A stretch of DNA of 32,911 bases from Sagittula salina (GCF_017813235.1 NZ_JAGISH010000023.1:1-32911), one strand, 5' to 3'. Numbered from the stretch's first letter, positions 17,660-26,398 are shown. Program-made: numbers and translations. The notes: generated by a model from the sequence alone, not told the origin.

Positions 17660-19578
17660 GCGGTGTGCTCCTTGGCGCCCTTGCGAGCCCCGTTTCTTGC
17701 CTGATCCCAGATGGTGCAAAGGCGGGTGAACTTCTCGGTCATCTCGGCCACCGCTTCCCCGTCGCTGATGTTGCCGGCAAGCCAGTTCCGCGCGGCATTA
17801 CCAAAGATCGTCCGGCCGACGGCGAACCCTTTGACCAGCGGCTGTTTCGCCGCCAGCGAAAAGCTCGCTGCCAGCTCTTCCTCCGGCGCGTCCAGCCCGA
17901 GCACCACGATGCCGCGTGTGCGCGGATCGTTGCGGGTGATGGCGCGGGCGGCGTTGGCCCATGCCGCCTCGGTCTTGAACGGCTCCAGCTTCCACCAGTC
18001 GGGGTAAACGCCCGCGTCGTAGAAGGTCTGGATCAGCGTCGCGGAGGTCTCGTCATCCACCGGGCCGACCTTGGAGGGAATGATCTCCAGCAGGAATTCC
18101 AACCTGTTGCGCCGCGCCGCCGTGAACAGCCGCCGGACGCGGGCAAGATGGGTCTGCATCACCTCTGCGTCGTCGTCGGGATGCACGAAGACCAGCAGTT
18201 TCACCACGTTCTCCCGCGCCCATTCGCGGAAGCGGCCAAAATCCTCGCCCAGATCCGGCTCGAACTCGATAGGCCGCGAGCCTGGCAGTTCCGTGGGCCG
18301 CCCGATCCACAACCCCGTGCCCGAGGCCCGGTGCAGAGCCGACCGCCCGATGCGGTTGTCGCACAGGATGCCGTAGCCGGGCTGGCCGTTCTGGACCTTG
18401 AGCGCGGCGTCAAGGCAGAGCTCCTTGAAGGCCGCGCCTTTTTCCAGCGTGTAGCCCTCCATTTCCTCCAGCTGCAGCCGGTGGTCGAAAGCAAAGGTCT
18501 TTACGCTCGACCAGTCGACATGCCGGTTCGTCGACCAGTGCACCTGGTCCAGCTCCGCATCATTGCGCAAGTCGGGCCGCTTGATACCGCGATCCAAGAA
18601 GAACTGCAGCTCCTCCCAAGAAGGATAGGCCGGGGTGCAGCCGTGGCGGCTGACCGCGAAGGCGCCGCAGGCATTGGCATATTTCAGGGCCGTAGGCCAG
18701 TCCTCTCCGTCGAGCCAGCCCTTCAGGAGCCCCGACATGAAGCCATCGCCCGCGCCCAGAACGTTGAACACTTCGATGGGAAAGCCCGGCCCGGCCTCGC
18801 CGTCATCCAGGCTGTCGGGGATGTCGCCAGTGAAGGCCACGGCACCGTCCGCGCCGCGCTTGCAGACCAGCGTCGCCTTGGAGACCCCGCGCACCGCGCG
18901 CAGCGCCGCGATGGTATCGGTCGAGCCGCCCGCGATGTGGAATTCCTCCTCGGTGCCGACAATTAGGTCGAACAGGTGCAGGCTTTCCTGCAGCTTGGCA
19001 GTCACCGCCTCGCTTTCGACAAAGCGGCTCTCGCCTTCGCCATGCCCCGCCACGCCCCAGAGATTGGGGCGATAGTCGATGTCGAGCGCCGTCTGGAGAC
19101 CCGCTTCGCGCGCAATCTCCAGCGCCTTCAGCGTCGCCGCCTCCACCTGAGGGTGGCTGAGATGCGTGCCGGTGGCCACCACAGCCCGCGCCCGCCGGAT
19201 GAAGCCTTCGTCGATGTCTTCTTCGGTCAGCGCCATGTCCGCGCAATTCTCGCGATAGAAGATCAGCGGAAACTGCTCTTGGTCGCGGATCCCCAGAAGC
19301 ACCAGCGCGGTCAGCCTTCCAGGATCGACCTTGACCCCGTCAGTGTTCACGCCCTCGCGGACCAGTTGCTCGGTGATGAAGCGGCCCATGTGCTCGTCGC
19401 CCACACCGGTGATAACGGCCGATTTCAGCCCCAGCCGCGCCGTCCCGCAGGCGATATTGGTCGGAGAGCCACCGATATACTTGTCAAAGCTCCCCATGTC
19501 CTCCAGGCGCCCGCCGATCTGCGCGCCGTACAAATCAACCGAGGACCGGCCAATGGTGATGAGGTCGAGATCAGACAT
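17656..19578 (-). CDS. iolC: IolC 5-dehydro-2-deoxygluconokinase fused to DUF2090 aldolase-like domain
   Basis: A 640-residue fusion. Residues 1 to about 330 are a PfkB-family sugar kinase (GGSPTNIACGTARLGL at 37-52; NVLGAGDGFMSGLLKGW with the catalytic Asp in GAGD at 275-278) that phosphorylates 5-dehydro-2-deoxygluconate. Residues from about 335 to the end are the DUF2090 domain, widely proposed to cleave the 6-phosphate into malonate semialdehyde and dihydroxyacetone phosphate. This would explain the absence of a separate iolJ gene here. The start overlaps iolG by 8 bases and the stop overlaps iolD (ATGA). The aldolase role of DUF2090 is taken from family knowledge, not shown by the sequence. 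Confidence 0.93.
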   Translation of the reverse strand: MSDLDLITIGRSSVDLYGAQIGGRLEDMGSFDKYIGGSPTNIACGTARLGLKSAVITGVGDEHMGRFITEQLVREGVNTDGVKVDPGRLTALVLLGIRDQEQFPLIFYRENCADMALTEEDIDEGFIRRARAVVATGTHLSHPQVEAATLKALEIAREAGLQTALDIDYRPNLWGVAGHGEGESRFVESEAVTAKLQESLHLFDLIVGTEEEFHIAGGSTDTIAALRAVRGVSKATLVCKRGADGAVAFTGDIPDSLDDGEAGPGFPIEVFNVLGAGDGFMSGLLKGWLDGEDWPTALKYANACGAFAVSRHGCTPAYPSWEELQFFLDRGIKRPDLRNDAELDQVHWSTNRHVDWSSVKTFAFDHRLQLEEMEGYTLEKGAAFKELCLDAALKVQNGQPGYGILCDNRIGRSALHRASGTGLWIGRPTELPGSRPIEFEPDLGEDFGRFREWARENVVKLLVFVHPDDDAEVMQTHLARVRRLFTAARRNRLEFLLEIIPSKVGPVDDETSATLIQTFYDAGVYPDWWKLEPFKTEAAWANAARAITRNDPRTRGIVVLGLDAPEEELAASFSLAAKQPLVKGFAVGRTIFGNAARNWLAGNISDGEAVAEMTEKFTRLCTIWDQARNGARKGAKEHTA

Positions 19579-20563
19579 CGGAGAGCCTCACGGGTTGGCC
19601 AGACTTGGCGGACCGGGTGGCGGCCTCGGCCATGGCCAGCGCGGCAACGCCATCGTCGAGCGTCACCGGCATCTGCCCGCCGTTCTTGTAGGCTTCGACA
19701 AAGGCGTTCCACTCGGCGGCATAGGCCGGCATGTAGCGTTCCAGGAAGAACAGCACCGGCTTGGCGCTGGTGACGCCGTTGGCGGTGGATTTGGTCACCA
19801 GGTTCTCGACGAGGTTGCCGACCTGAAGCATCCCGTCCGAGCCTTGCACCTCGACCCGCTGGTCGCCGTACCCGGCGCGGCGGGTGTTGCGGATGGTGGC
19901 GATGCGGCCATCGGCATAGGTCAGCGTCACGGCAGCGGTGTCGAAGTCGCCCGCCTCGCCGATTTCCTTGTCCACCAGGCAGGAACCCACGGCGGACACC
20001 GTGACCGGCGCCGCGCCCATCAGGAAGTTCGCCATGTCGAAATCGTGGATCATCATGTCGCGAAAGATGCCGCCCGAAACCTTGATATAGGCAATCGGTG
20101 GCGGGGCGGGGTCGTAGGAGGTGATCGCCAGCATCTCGGTCTTGCCGATCTCGCCTGCATCCAGCGCCTGCTTGACGGCGGCGAAGTTCGGATCGAACCG
20201 GCGATTGAAGCCGATCATTACCGGCTTGCCGGACTTGGCGGCATTGGCCTGGCATTCGCGGGCCCGCTCCAGCGACAGGTCCACCGGCTTTTCGCACAGC
20301 ACCGCCTTGCCAGCCTGCGTCGCCTGTTCGATCAGGTCGGAATGCGTGTCGGTCGAGGTGGCGATCAGGACGACGTCGATCTCGGGATCGGAAATGATCT
20401 CGTCCGTGGTGCGCGCGGTCGAGCCGTATTGCTGTGCCAGTTTCTCGGCGTTTTCGGGATAAAAGTCCGACACCGCGGCCAGCGTGCTGTCCGGGTTGGC
20501 GGTGATGGCGGTGGCGTGAACACCGGCGATGCGGCCTGCGCCGAGAAGTCCGACTTTGATCAT
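19571..20563 (-). CDS. iolG: Inositol 2-dehydrogenase IolG
   Basis: IolG oxidises myo-inositol to 2-keto-myo-inositol with NAD+. The 330-residue Gfo/Idh/MocA protein starts with the Rossmann segment VGLLGAGRIAGVHA, followed by CEKPVDLS with the catalytic lysine, FNRRFDPNF and MIHDFDMANFLMG with the catalytic aspartate-histidine region. I chose ATG 20563, preceded by AAGGACC; the open frame continues upstream inside the neighbouring isomerase gene and is not used. Of the two dehydrogenases here, this one adjoins iolC and so best fits the main pathway step. Confidence 0.93.
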   Translation of the reverse strand: MIKVGLLGAGRIAGVHATAITANPDSTLAAVSDFYPENAEKLAQQYGSTARTTDEIISDPEIDVVLIATSTDTHSDLIEQATQAGKAVLCEKPVDLSLERARECQANAAKSGKPVMIGFNRRFDPNFAAVKQALDAGEIGKTEMLAITSYDPAPPPIAYIKVSGGIFRDMMIHDFDMANFLMGAAPVTVSAVGSCLVDKEIGEAGDFDTAAVTLTYADGRIATIRNTRRAGYGDQRVEVQGSDGMLQVGNLVENLVTKSTANGVTSAKPVLFFLERYMPAYAAEWNAFVEAYKNGGQMPVTLDDGVAALAMAEAATRSAKSGQPVRLSDV

Positions 20564-20597
20564 GGGTTCAGGTCCTTCTTGGAGGAATCTTGTGGGC

Positions 20598-21371
20598 TCA
20601 GAGGGTGAAGGCGGCGCGGAAGGCTTCGACAGCCTCGTCCGAGTCGCCTTTGGCGTTGGCTTCCATTGCGACCGGGCCGTCGTAGCCCATCTCGGAAAGC
20701 GCACGGGCGATGCGCGGATAATTGATCTCGCCGGTGCCCGGTTCGCAGCGGCCGGGATTGTCGGCCACCTGCACCTCGCCGATCCAAGGCAGGCAGGCCT
20801 CGCACCAGCGGATCAGGTCGCCTTCGCCAATCTGCGTATGATAGAGATCGAGGTTGATCCGGAGTTGCGGCCGGTTCACGGCAGAGACCAGTGACAGCAC
20901 CGCTTCGGTCGAGCCGAACGGACAGCCCGGATGATCCAGAGGGTTGAGGTTTTCCAGGGTGAAGGTCACGCCTTCCTCTTCGGCCATGTCGCAGATCCGG
21001 TTGAGCGTATCGCGGGCACGCAACTCCATCCCCGGCGCAAAGGTGCCGTGCTGGGCGATCGGGATGCCGCCGTCGCCAAGGCCGGTGCCGTGCAGGTTCA
21101 GCCGGTCAACGCCCAGCCGCTTGCCGACCTGGGCGGTCTCGCGCGCGGAGGCCAGCAGCATTTCGGCGCCGTCCTGGTCGGTCAGGCGGCCTTGAAGATA
21201 GCCGTTCATGATGGTGAAGTCGGCCCCGGTCTTTTCAAGTTCCTCCAGATCCCATGCGGGCCAGTTCCACAGACCCACGCCGAAGCCCATCTCTTTCAGA
21301 CGGGCGGCGCGCCAGTGGATCGGTTTTTCCTGCCAGAGCATCTCGGCGCAGGCGGCAAGTTGAAAAGCCAT
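20598..21371 (-). CDS. Hydroxypyruvate isomerase-like TIM-barrel isomerase (Hyi/IolI-like)
   Basis: A 257-residue sugar phosphate isomerase/epimerase-like protein of the AP-endonuclease-2 fold. Segments FTLENLNPLDHPGCPFGS, INLDLYHTQIGEGDLIRW and IGEVQVADNPGRCEPGTGEINYP match the hydroxypyruvate isomerase (Hyi) pattern, with metal ligands E, D, H and E in place. In an inositol operon it most likely interconverts keto-inositols, the job of IolI, although Hyi-type activity on small hydroxy-acids is the alternative. Its ATG begins one base after the stop of the preceding isomerase (TGACATG), so the two are coupled. Confidence 0.85.
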   Translation of the reverse strand: MAFQLAACAEMLWQEKPIHWRAARLKEMGFGVGLWNWPAWDLEELEKTGADFTIMNGYLQGRLTDQDGAEMLLASARETAQVGKRLGVDRLNLHGTGLGDGGIPIAQHGTFAPGMELRARDTLNRICDMAEEEGVTFTLENLNPLDHPGCPFGSTEAVLSLVSAVNRPQLRINLDLYHTQIGEGDLIRWCEACLPWIGEVQVADNPGRCEPGTGEINYPRIARALSEMGYDGPVAMEANAKGDSDEAVEAFRAAFTL

Positions 21372-21372
21372 G

Positions 21373-22332
21373 TCAGATATCCTGTGGTTTGTAGTCCGCA
21401 GGGGCTGCGGGCATCACGTTCTGCAGAAGCGCCACGGATTTCTCGAGCCCTTCAAGAGAGTTGAGCAAAACGTCTTCGTGCTCGATACTGAGCCAGCCGT
21501 CGTAACCCGCCATCTTGAGCCGGTAGCAGAATTGCCGCCACCATTCCTCGCCATGACCGAAGCCGAGCGTGATATAGCTCCAAGACCGCGCCGGGATGTC
21601 CATCAGAGAGCCGTTTTCCAGCAGCGAATTGGCGGCCTGAACGGGTACGTTCAGCAGCGTGTCCTTGGCGTGCACGTGGTAGATCAGGTCGCCAAGCGCA
21701 TCGGCGGCGGCCAGCGGGTCCGCCCCCATCCAGAAAAGGTGCGAGGGGTCGAGGTTGGCCCCGATGACGGGCCCGACCGCCTCGCTCAGGCGCCTCAGGG
21801 AGGAGGTATTGTAGACGCACTGATTGCCATGCAGTTCGAGTGCAATGCGCTCGACTCCATTCTCGCGCGCGAGCCCTGCGATCTCGGTCCAGAACGGGAT
21901 GAGCTTCTCCTCCCACTGGTATTTCAGGATCTCCTGCGTCTCGGGCGGCCAGGAGGACACGACCCAGTTGGGCATGGTGTCGTTGGCAGACCCGGCGGGA
22001 AGCCCGGACATGGTGCAGACCGTGGTGATCCCCATCTCGCCGGCGACCCGGATGGTGTCGCGCAAGCCCTCGGCCTGGGACGGATCGGTCGGGTGCAGCG
22101 GATTTCCGTTGGCGTTCAGGCTGATTATCTCCAGCCCCCGACTGTCGAACTCCGCTTGAAAGTCCTTTTGCGCCTGACTGTTGCCCATCATCGCTTTCAG
22201 GTCGAAATGCGGCGCGGTGGACCAGCCGCAGGTGTTGACCTCGATGCCCGAGACCCCCATGCGCTCTGCGTTGTCCAGCATCTCGGTGCGGCTCATGCCG
22301 CCGAGGCTGTCTGAAACGAAGCCGAGTTTCAT
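21373..22332 (-). CDS. Sugar phosphate isomerase/epimerase-family protein
   Basis: A 319-residue TIM-barrel protein of the xylose isomerase-like superfamily. Visible blocks: MKLGFVSDSLGGMS, GVSGIEVNTCGW, RIALELHGNQCVYN, GANLDPSHLFWMGADP, YHVHAKDTLLN and WLSIEHEDV, which carry the metal-binding acidic residues and histidines. Such proteins in inositol or rhizopine clusters are candidates for inosose isomerase or MocC-like functions. Start at 22332 overlaps the preceding dehydrogenase stop as ATGA. It differs strongly in sequence from the isomerase that follows, so the two probably act on different intermediates. Confidence 0.85.
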   Translation of the reverse strand: MKLGFVSDSLGGMSRTEMLDNAERMGVSGIEVNTCGWSTAPHFDLKAMMGNSQAQKDFQAEFDSRGLEIISLNANGNPLHPTDPSQAEGLRDTIRVAGEMGITTVCTMSGLPAGSANDTMPNWVVSSWPPETQEILKYQWEEKLIPFWTEIAGLARENGVERIALELHGNQCVYNTSSLRRLSEAVGPVIGANLDPSHLFWMGADPLAAADALGDLIYHVHAKDTLLNVPVQAANSLLENGSLMDIPARSWSYITLGFGHGEEWWRQFCYRLKMAGYDGWLSIEHEDVLLNSLEGLEKSVALLQNVMPAAPADYKPQDI

Positions 22333-23354
22333 GCGGCTTTTCCTTTGCTTGCGGAGTAGAACTCCGGTTTGGTCATGAGTTGGATCGGCTGTTTCTGCCC
22401 GGTTTCCAGCGCTTTCGCGCCGGTTTCGGCGACAATGGCGGCGCAGTAGCCGTCCCAGCAATTCGATGCGATGGCGGCGAAGTCGCCGGTTTCGACGAAG
22501 CGCAGGAAATCGCGGTTCTGGCGCACGTAAGCCTCGTGATAGCGCCCACGCCAGTCGGCGTCGTAGCGGGTGGACGAGGCCAGCTTCATATCGGTCCGGC
22601 TGTAGGCCACGCTGTTCATGGCGATACTGCCGCGTTCGCCCACCAGTTCGGCGCGCACGTCGTAGCCGTAACCGGCATTGTTGTTGACCTCGATGGTGAC
22701 GAGCTGGCCGTCGTCCGTCTCAAGCACCATCACCACGGGCGCGACCCGGGCATCCGAGCGCTTCGGCTGCATGGCGGTGACAGAGGTGAATTCGGCATTC
22801 AGCACGTGGCGCACCACGTCGAACTCATGCGGGGCCGAATTGGTGATTGCCATCGCGCCGGTGAAATCGGCCGCGGGAGTTTCCACGTTGCGGTGGAAGT
22901 TGTGCATCATCAGCGCGCGGCCCAATGTACCCTCGGTCAGCGCCTGTTTCATCTCGATATAGGACTGGTCGTATCGGCGCATGAAGCCCAGCATGACGTG
23001 GCGGGCGCCAGCGGCCATTTCGGCCTCCATGACGTCGAGGCACTCGACGGGCTTCTGCGACAGCGGCTTTTCGCACAGCACCCGTTTGCCAGCCTGGATG
23101 CAGGCTATCGACAGGGGCGCATGGGTGAAGTCGGGCGAGGCGATGATCACCGCATCGACATCATCGCGGGCGATGGCGGCCTCGGGGTCGCTTGCCACGT
23201 CCCGTGCGCCCAGTCTGTCAGCCAGCGACCTGGCGCGGGCGGTGTCCATGTCGCAGATCACCTGGAGCGTGGTGCCCGGCAGGTCCTCAGCCACGATCTT
23301 CGCGTGGTCTGCACCCATCAATCCGGCGCCGATGACGGCAAGTCTGATGCTCAT
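22329..23354 (-). CDS. Second Gfo/Idh/MocA-family dehydrogenase
   Basis: A 341-residue NAD(P)-dependent oxidoreductase. The N-terminus LAVIGAGLMGADHAKIV is the Rossmann nucleotide site, CEKPLSQKP carries the catalytic lysine, GFMRRYDQSY follows, and NSAPHEFDVVRHVL holds the catalytic acidic/His pair. Its place at the head of the catabolic genes, together with IolG further on, suggests it oxidises a different inositol isomer or derivative (scyllo-inositol, chiro-inositol, or an inosamine as for MocA). The start has GGAGGAGACC upstream. The stop overlaps the isomerase start (ATGA). The exact substrate cannot be read from sequence. Confidence 0.9.
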   Translation of the reverse strand: MSIRLAVIGAGLMGADHAKIVAEDLPGTTLQVICDMDTARARSLADRLGARDVASDPEAAIARDDVDAVIIASPDFTHAPLSIACIQAGKRVLCEKPLSQKPVECLDVMEAEMAAGARHVMLGFMRRYDQSYIEMKQALTEGTLGRALMMHNFHRNVETPAADFTGAMAITNSAPHEFDVVRHVLNAEFTSVTAMQPKRSDARVAPVVMVLETDDGQLVTIEVNNNAGYGYDVRAELVGERGSIAMNSVAYSRTDMKLASSTRYDADWRGRYHEAYVRQNRDFLRFVETGDFAAIASNCWDGYCAAIVAETGAKALETGQKQPIQLMTKPEFYSASKGKAA

Positions 23355-23422
23355 GGCAGGTCTCCTCCGGGCGGGTTGCCGCGAGGGCCAACCCGATCAC
23401 GTGAAATTGGGTGTGTTTGTGA

Positions 23423-23442
23423 GGCGGGCGGCGTGGCCCGCC
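23423..23442 (-). other. Intercistronic hairpin after the ABC ATPase gene
   Basis: GGCGGGC and GCCCGCC form a 7-bp stem with a 6-base loop in the 96-base gap between the ATPase stop and the next dehydrogenase. A weaker stem (GGGTTG/CAACCC) lies at 23373-23394. No T-run follows on the minus strand, so partial termination or mRNA-end stabilisation is more likely than a full stop. This is the widest gap inside the operon. Confidence 0.4.
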
Positions 23443-23450
23443 CCGGTGTC

Positions 23451-24275
23451 TCAGGCCGCGGGTTGCGGCGGGTGGCCGTCGTGGGTTTCCATGTAGCCCT
23501 CGATATTGGCCTCCAGGTCCGCCATGCTTTCTCCGCCCGCCATCAGGTCGGCGATCTCCTCGCGGGTCTTGTCGCCCTTGCGGAAATCGGCGGCAATCGC
23601 GCCACGGATCAGCACGGCAAAGTGGTCGCCCACGGCCATCGCGTGCATCACCTGGTGGGTGATAAAGATCACCGCCAGGCCGCGCCGCTTTGCTTCATTG
23701 ACAATGCGCAGCACGTGGGCGGCCTGTTTCACCCCCAGCGCCGCCGTCGGCTCGTCGAGGATCAACACGCGGGCGCCGAAGTGCACGGCGCGGGCAATGG
23801 CCAGCGACTGACGCTCGCCGCCCGACAGGCCGCCGACCAGCCGGTCGCCGTCGGTGATCCGAGTGATCCCCATCTTCTGGACTTCCTCGACCGCGATCCG
23901 GTTGGCCTTTTCCCGGTCGAAGACCTTGAACGGACCAACGTTCCGGGTCGGCTCCACTCCCATGAAGAAGTTGCGACCCACCGACATCAGCGGGTAGGTG
24001 CCTCCGAACTGGTGGACCGTGGCGATCCCGCGGGCCTGGGCATCGCGCGGGCCGCTGAAGGTGGTAGGCTGGCCATCCATCAGGATCTCGCCGCGCGTGG
24101 GCTGGTGCACCCCGGCAAGCGTCTTGATGAGGGTCGACTTGCCGGCACCGTTGTCTCCCAGGAGGCAGAGAACTTCGCCCTCACCGACCTTCAAGCTGAT
24201 TTCATGCAGCACGTCGATCGGCCCGAAGGACTTGTCGACACTACGGAGTTCGATAACGGGGTTTCCACTGGACAT
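23451..24275 (-). CDS. Sugar ABC transporter ATP-binding protein (CUT2-like, single domain)
   Basis: A 274-residue ABC ATPase. It has Walker A GDNGAGKST, a Q-loop at VHQ, signature LSGGERQ, Walker B VLILDEPTAALG and the H-loop THQ. It would power uptake of a monosaccharide or inositol through the adjacent permease. Most CUT2 importers use a double-length ATPase (RbsA type, about 500 residues); this one is a single domain, so it should work as a homodimer, as in the FrcA-type subgroup. It begins 11 bases after the permease stop. The C-terminal 30 residues (MADLEANIEGYMETHDG) are a family-typical tail. Confidence 0.93.
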   Translation of the reverse strand: MSSGNPVIELRSVDKSFGPIDVLHEISLKVGEGEVLCLLGDNGAGKSTLIKTLAGVHQPTRGEILMDGQPTTFSGPRDAQARGIATVHQFGGTYPLMSVGRNFFMGVEPTRNVGPFKVFDREKANRIAVEEVQKMGITRITDGDRLVGGLSGGERQSLAIARAVHFGARVLILDEPTAALGVKQAAHVLRIVNEAKRRGLAVIFITHQVMHAMAVGDHFAVLIRGAIAADFRKGDKTREEIADLMAGGESMADLEANIEGYMETHDGHPPQPAA

Positions 24276-24286
24276 TATCGGTCTCC

Positions 24287-25342
24287 TTACTTCTTCTTTG
24301 TCGACCAGCTAGTCGCCAGATTGCGGAAGGTGTCGTTCATCAGCACCGCGATCAGAAGCATCACGCCGATGATTAGGAAGGACAGGTTGCGGTCGATTTC
24401 CGTATACCCGATCCCCTGCTGAACCACGGCCAGCGTCAGGGTGCCGAAGACGATGCCCATCACCGTTCCGAAGCCCCCGGTCAGCAGCAGGCCGCCAACG
24501 ACGCAGGCGATGATCGTGTTGAAGATCATGCCGAAATTCGCCTGCGAGGTGGCCGCGTTGAACTGGATGGTCTGCAAGACACCTGCGAAGGCGGTGGAGG
24601 TGGAGCTCAGCATGAACAGGCCGATTTTCAGGCGCTGCACGGGGATGCCCGCGTTCCGCGCGCTTTCCTGGTCGCCACCAAGCGCGAAGACCCAGTTGCC
24701 CCAAGGGCTCTTGTGCAGGAAGTAGATGAATCCCACGATCATCGCGATCCACCAGAAAACCGAGGAGCGGAAGCCTCCCAGTAGCCGGCCGCCAAACAGG
24801 TTCTTGGCCCAGTCGGGTGCGCTCAGCGAGGTCTGGGTGGTATTGATGAAGACGATCGACAGGGTCAGCGTCAGCCCGGCAACGGCAAACAGCGTGGCCA
24901 GGGTGACGATGAAGGACGGCACCTGCGTGCGGGTCACGATCATGCCGTTGATGAAGCCGATCAGCGCGCCCACGGCAAGGGATGCGAAGATCCCCAGCAG
25001 AATGGGCATTTCGTAGTAACCCGAGGTGATGGCGACCGTCATGGCCGAGGCCGGAAGCACCGCTCCGGTGGAGATATCAAGCTCGCCCGCGATCATCAGG
25101 AAGCCAACCGGGATCGCGATCATGCCGACGGTCGAGGCAAAGTTGACCCAGGTCGACACGCCGCCGACCGAAAGGAAATTGCGCTGAAAACCGAATATGG
25201 CAAAGACGATGAACACCATCGCTAACCCCATGAAAGCCCCTGATGCAGGGCTGCGCATGAGGTCGCCGAGGGAAAAGCTCGAAGCGGTCTCTTCGCCGCT
25301 TGGGCTTCCTCCGGGACCGCCTTGGGAAGTTGTGTCGGTCAT
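24287..25342 (-). CDS. Sugar ABC transporter permease (CUT2/BPD_transp_2 type)
   Basis: A 351-residue inner-membrane permease. After a soluble 35-residue N-terminus (rich in Gly, Ser and Thr) come about eight to ten hydrophobic spans, among them GAFMGLAMVFIVFAIFGFQ, IPVGFLMIAGELDIS, AVGALIGFINGMIV and FNTIIACVVGGLLLTGGFGT. AGELDIS and the GG(F/L)..G loops are typical of RbsC-like permeases. I start at ATG 25342 (MTDTTSQGG), with CTGGAG ten bases upstream; an in-frame TTG at 25369 is less likely. The protein pairs with the adjacent ATPase and binding protein. Confidence 0.92.
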   Translation of the reverse strand: MTDTTSQGGPGGSPSGEETASSFSLGDLMRSPASGAFMGLAMVFIVFAIFGFQRNFLSVGGVSTWVNFASTVGMIAIPVGFLMIAGELDISTGAVLPASAMTVAITSGYYEMPILLGIFASLAVGALIGFINGMIVTRTQVPSFIVTLATLFAVAGLTLTLSIVFINTTQTSLSAPDWAKNLFGGRLLGGFRSSVFWWIAMIVGFIYFLHKSPWGNWVFALGGDQESARNAGIPVQRLKIGLFMLSSTSTAFAGVLQTIQFNAATSQANFGMIFNTIIACVVGGLLLTGGFGTVMGIVFGTLTLAVVQQGIGYTEIDRNLSFLIIGVMLLIAVLMNDTFRNLATSWSTKKK

Positions 25343-25372
25343 TGAACTGGCTCCAGGAATATATCGCAATCA

Positions 25373-25420
25373 CACCACCCCGGGTGGTGCGTGAGAGGGG
25401 ACCCGGTACGGTCCGGGTCC
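25373..25420 (-). other. Two hairpins between binding protein and permease genes
   Basis: GGACCCGG/CCGGGTCC (8-bp stem, 6-base loop, 25399-25420) and CACCACC/GGTGGTG (7-bp stem, 25373-25389) lie in the 96-base gap after the binding-protein stop. No T-run follows. In importer operons such structures usually protect the upstream binding-protein mRNA and lower expression of the membrane genes; this role is inferred by analogy. Confidence 0.5.
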
Positions 25421-25438
25421 GGTTATTCGAAGAAAAGT

Positions 25439-26398
25439 TCAGCGGGCGCCGAGCTTCACGCCTTCGATGGCGGTCTCTACGTTCGACGCGTCGACGATGG
25501 CGGGGCCGGTCAGAACGGGCTTTGTGGCCAACTCGGTGCCGAACTTGATGTGCGCGAACAGCATCGAAGTCGACAGGAAGCCCTGCAGGTAGGGCTGCTG
25601 GTCGATCGCCATGGTCTGGTTGCCGGCTTCGATACGCTCCAGAACCGATGCGGACATGTCGAAGGTGCCAAGCTGCACGTCGCCGGACTTGCCCAACTGC
25701 TCGATGGCCGACGCGGAGGCATCGGCCGCCCAGGCCGCGAGGTTGATGACGGCATCGATTTCCGGATCGGCGATCAGCTCGGACTTGATGGCCTCGGAGG
25801 TGCCGACCATGTCCTGGTCGAGGTTCGCGGGGACCCGCAGGATGTAGGTCTCGGCCCCGGCTTCCGCGGCACCGTCCTTTACGCCGTTGCAGCGGGTTTC
25901 CAGGTTGACAGCGCCCGGGTTCTGAATGTGGCACATGATCTTGGTGGCGCCGTTCTCGGCTAGGTACTTGCCGCCCGCGACACCGGCGAGATACTCGTCG
26001 GACCCGAAGTAGTTCAGCGCCCCGTATTCGTCCATTTCTTCCTGGCCGGCATTGAACGACATGATCGCGATGCCCTGGTCCGCCGCGGCCTTCAGAGCCG
26101 GGGTTTCGGAATCGGGCAGCCAGTTCGGGATGGCGATACCGTCGACGCCCTGCGCGACCGCCTGCTCGATTAGCGAGACCAGGTCAGGGCCGAAGTTGTC
26201 GTAGTTCGGCGTCTGCAGGAAGTTCACGGAGCCGCCGTTGGCCTCGACCATGAGCGAGGCATCCTCGACGCCCTTTTTGACCATGTTCCAGAAGCCGTCT
26301 TGCGCCGAGCCGACGATAACGGCGATGTCCTGCGCCATTGCGCCGGTGGACATCAGTGCGGTGGTCGCCGTCGCTGCAATGGCTTTTGTGAAGTTCAT
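25439..26398 (-). CDS. Sugar/inositol ABC transporter periplasmic binding protein
   Basis: A 319-residue solute receptor of the Peripla_BP_4 (ribose/fructose-binding) class. A Sec signal (MNFTKAIAATATTALMSTGA, cleavage expected after MAQ or AMA) precedes a two-lobe domain with IAVIVGSAQDGFWNMVKKGV, GVDGIAIPNWLPDSETPAL and MSFNAGQEEMDEYGALNYFGSDEY. The cluster context makes an inositol or derivative the likely ligand. MocB of the rhizopine system belongs to the same broad class. The start has GGGAGGAAATT upstream. It is the first gene of the operon and its promoter region carries the palindromes at 26627 and 26719. Confidence 0.92.
   Translation of the reverse strand: MNFTKAIAATATTALMSTGAMAQDIAVIVGSAQDGFWNMVKKGVEDASLMVEANGGSVNFLQTPNYDNFGPDLVSLIEQAVAQGVDGIAIPNWLPDSETPALKAAADQGIAIMSFNAGQEEMDEYGALNYFGSDEYLAGVAGGKYLAENGATKIMCHIQNPGAVNLETRCNGVKDGAAEAGAETYILRVPANLDQDMVGTSEAIKSELIADPEIDAVINLAAWAADASASAIEQLGKSGDVQLGTFDMSASVLERIEAGNQTMAIDQQPYLQGFLSTSMLFAHIKFGTELATKPVLTGPAIVDASNVETAIEGVKLGAR

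Noticed and set aside
22380..24422. A 680-codon plus-strand open frame
   Set aside because: It runs antisense through a dehydrogenase and an ABC ATPase with complete motifs; its translation is histidine- and arginine-rich shadow text.
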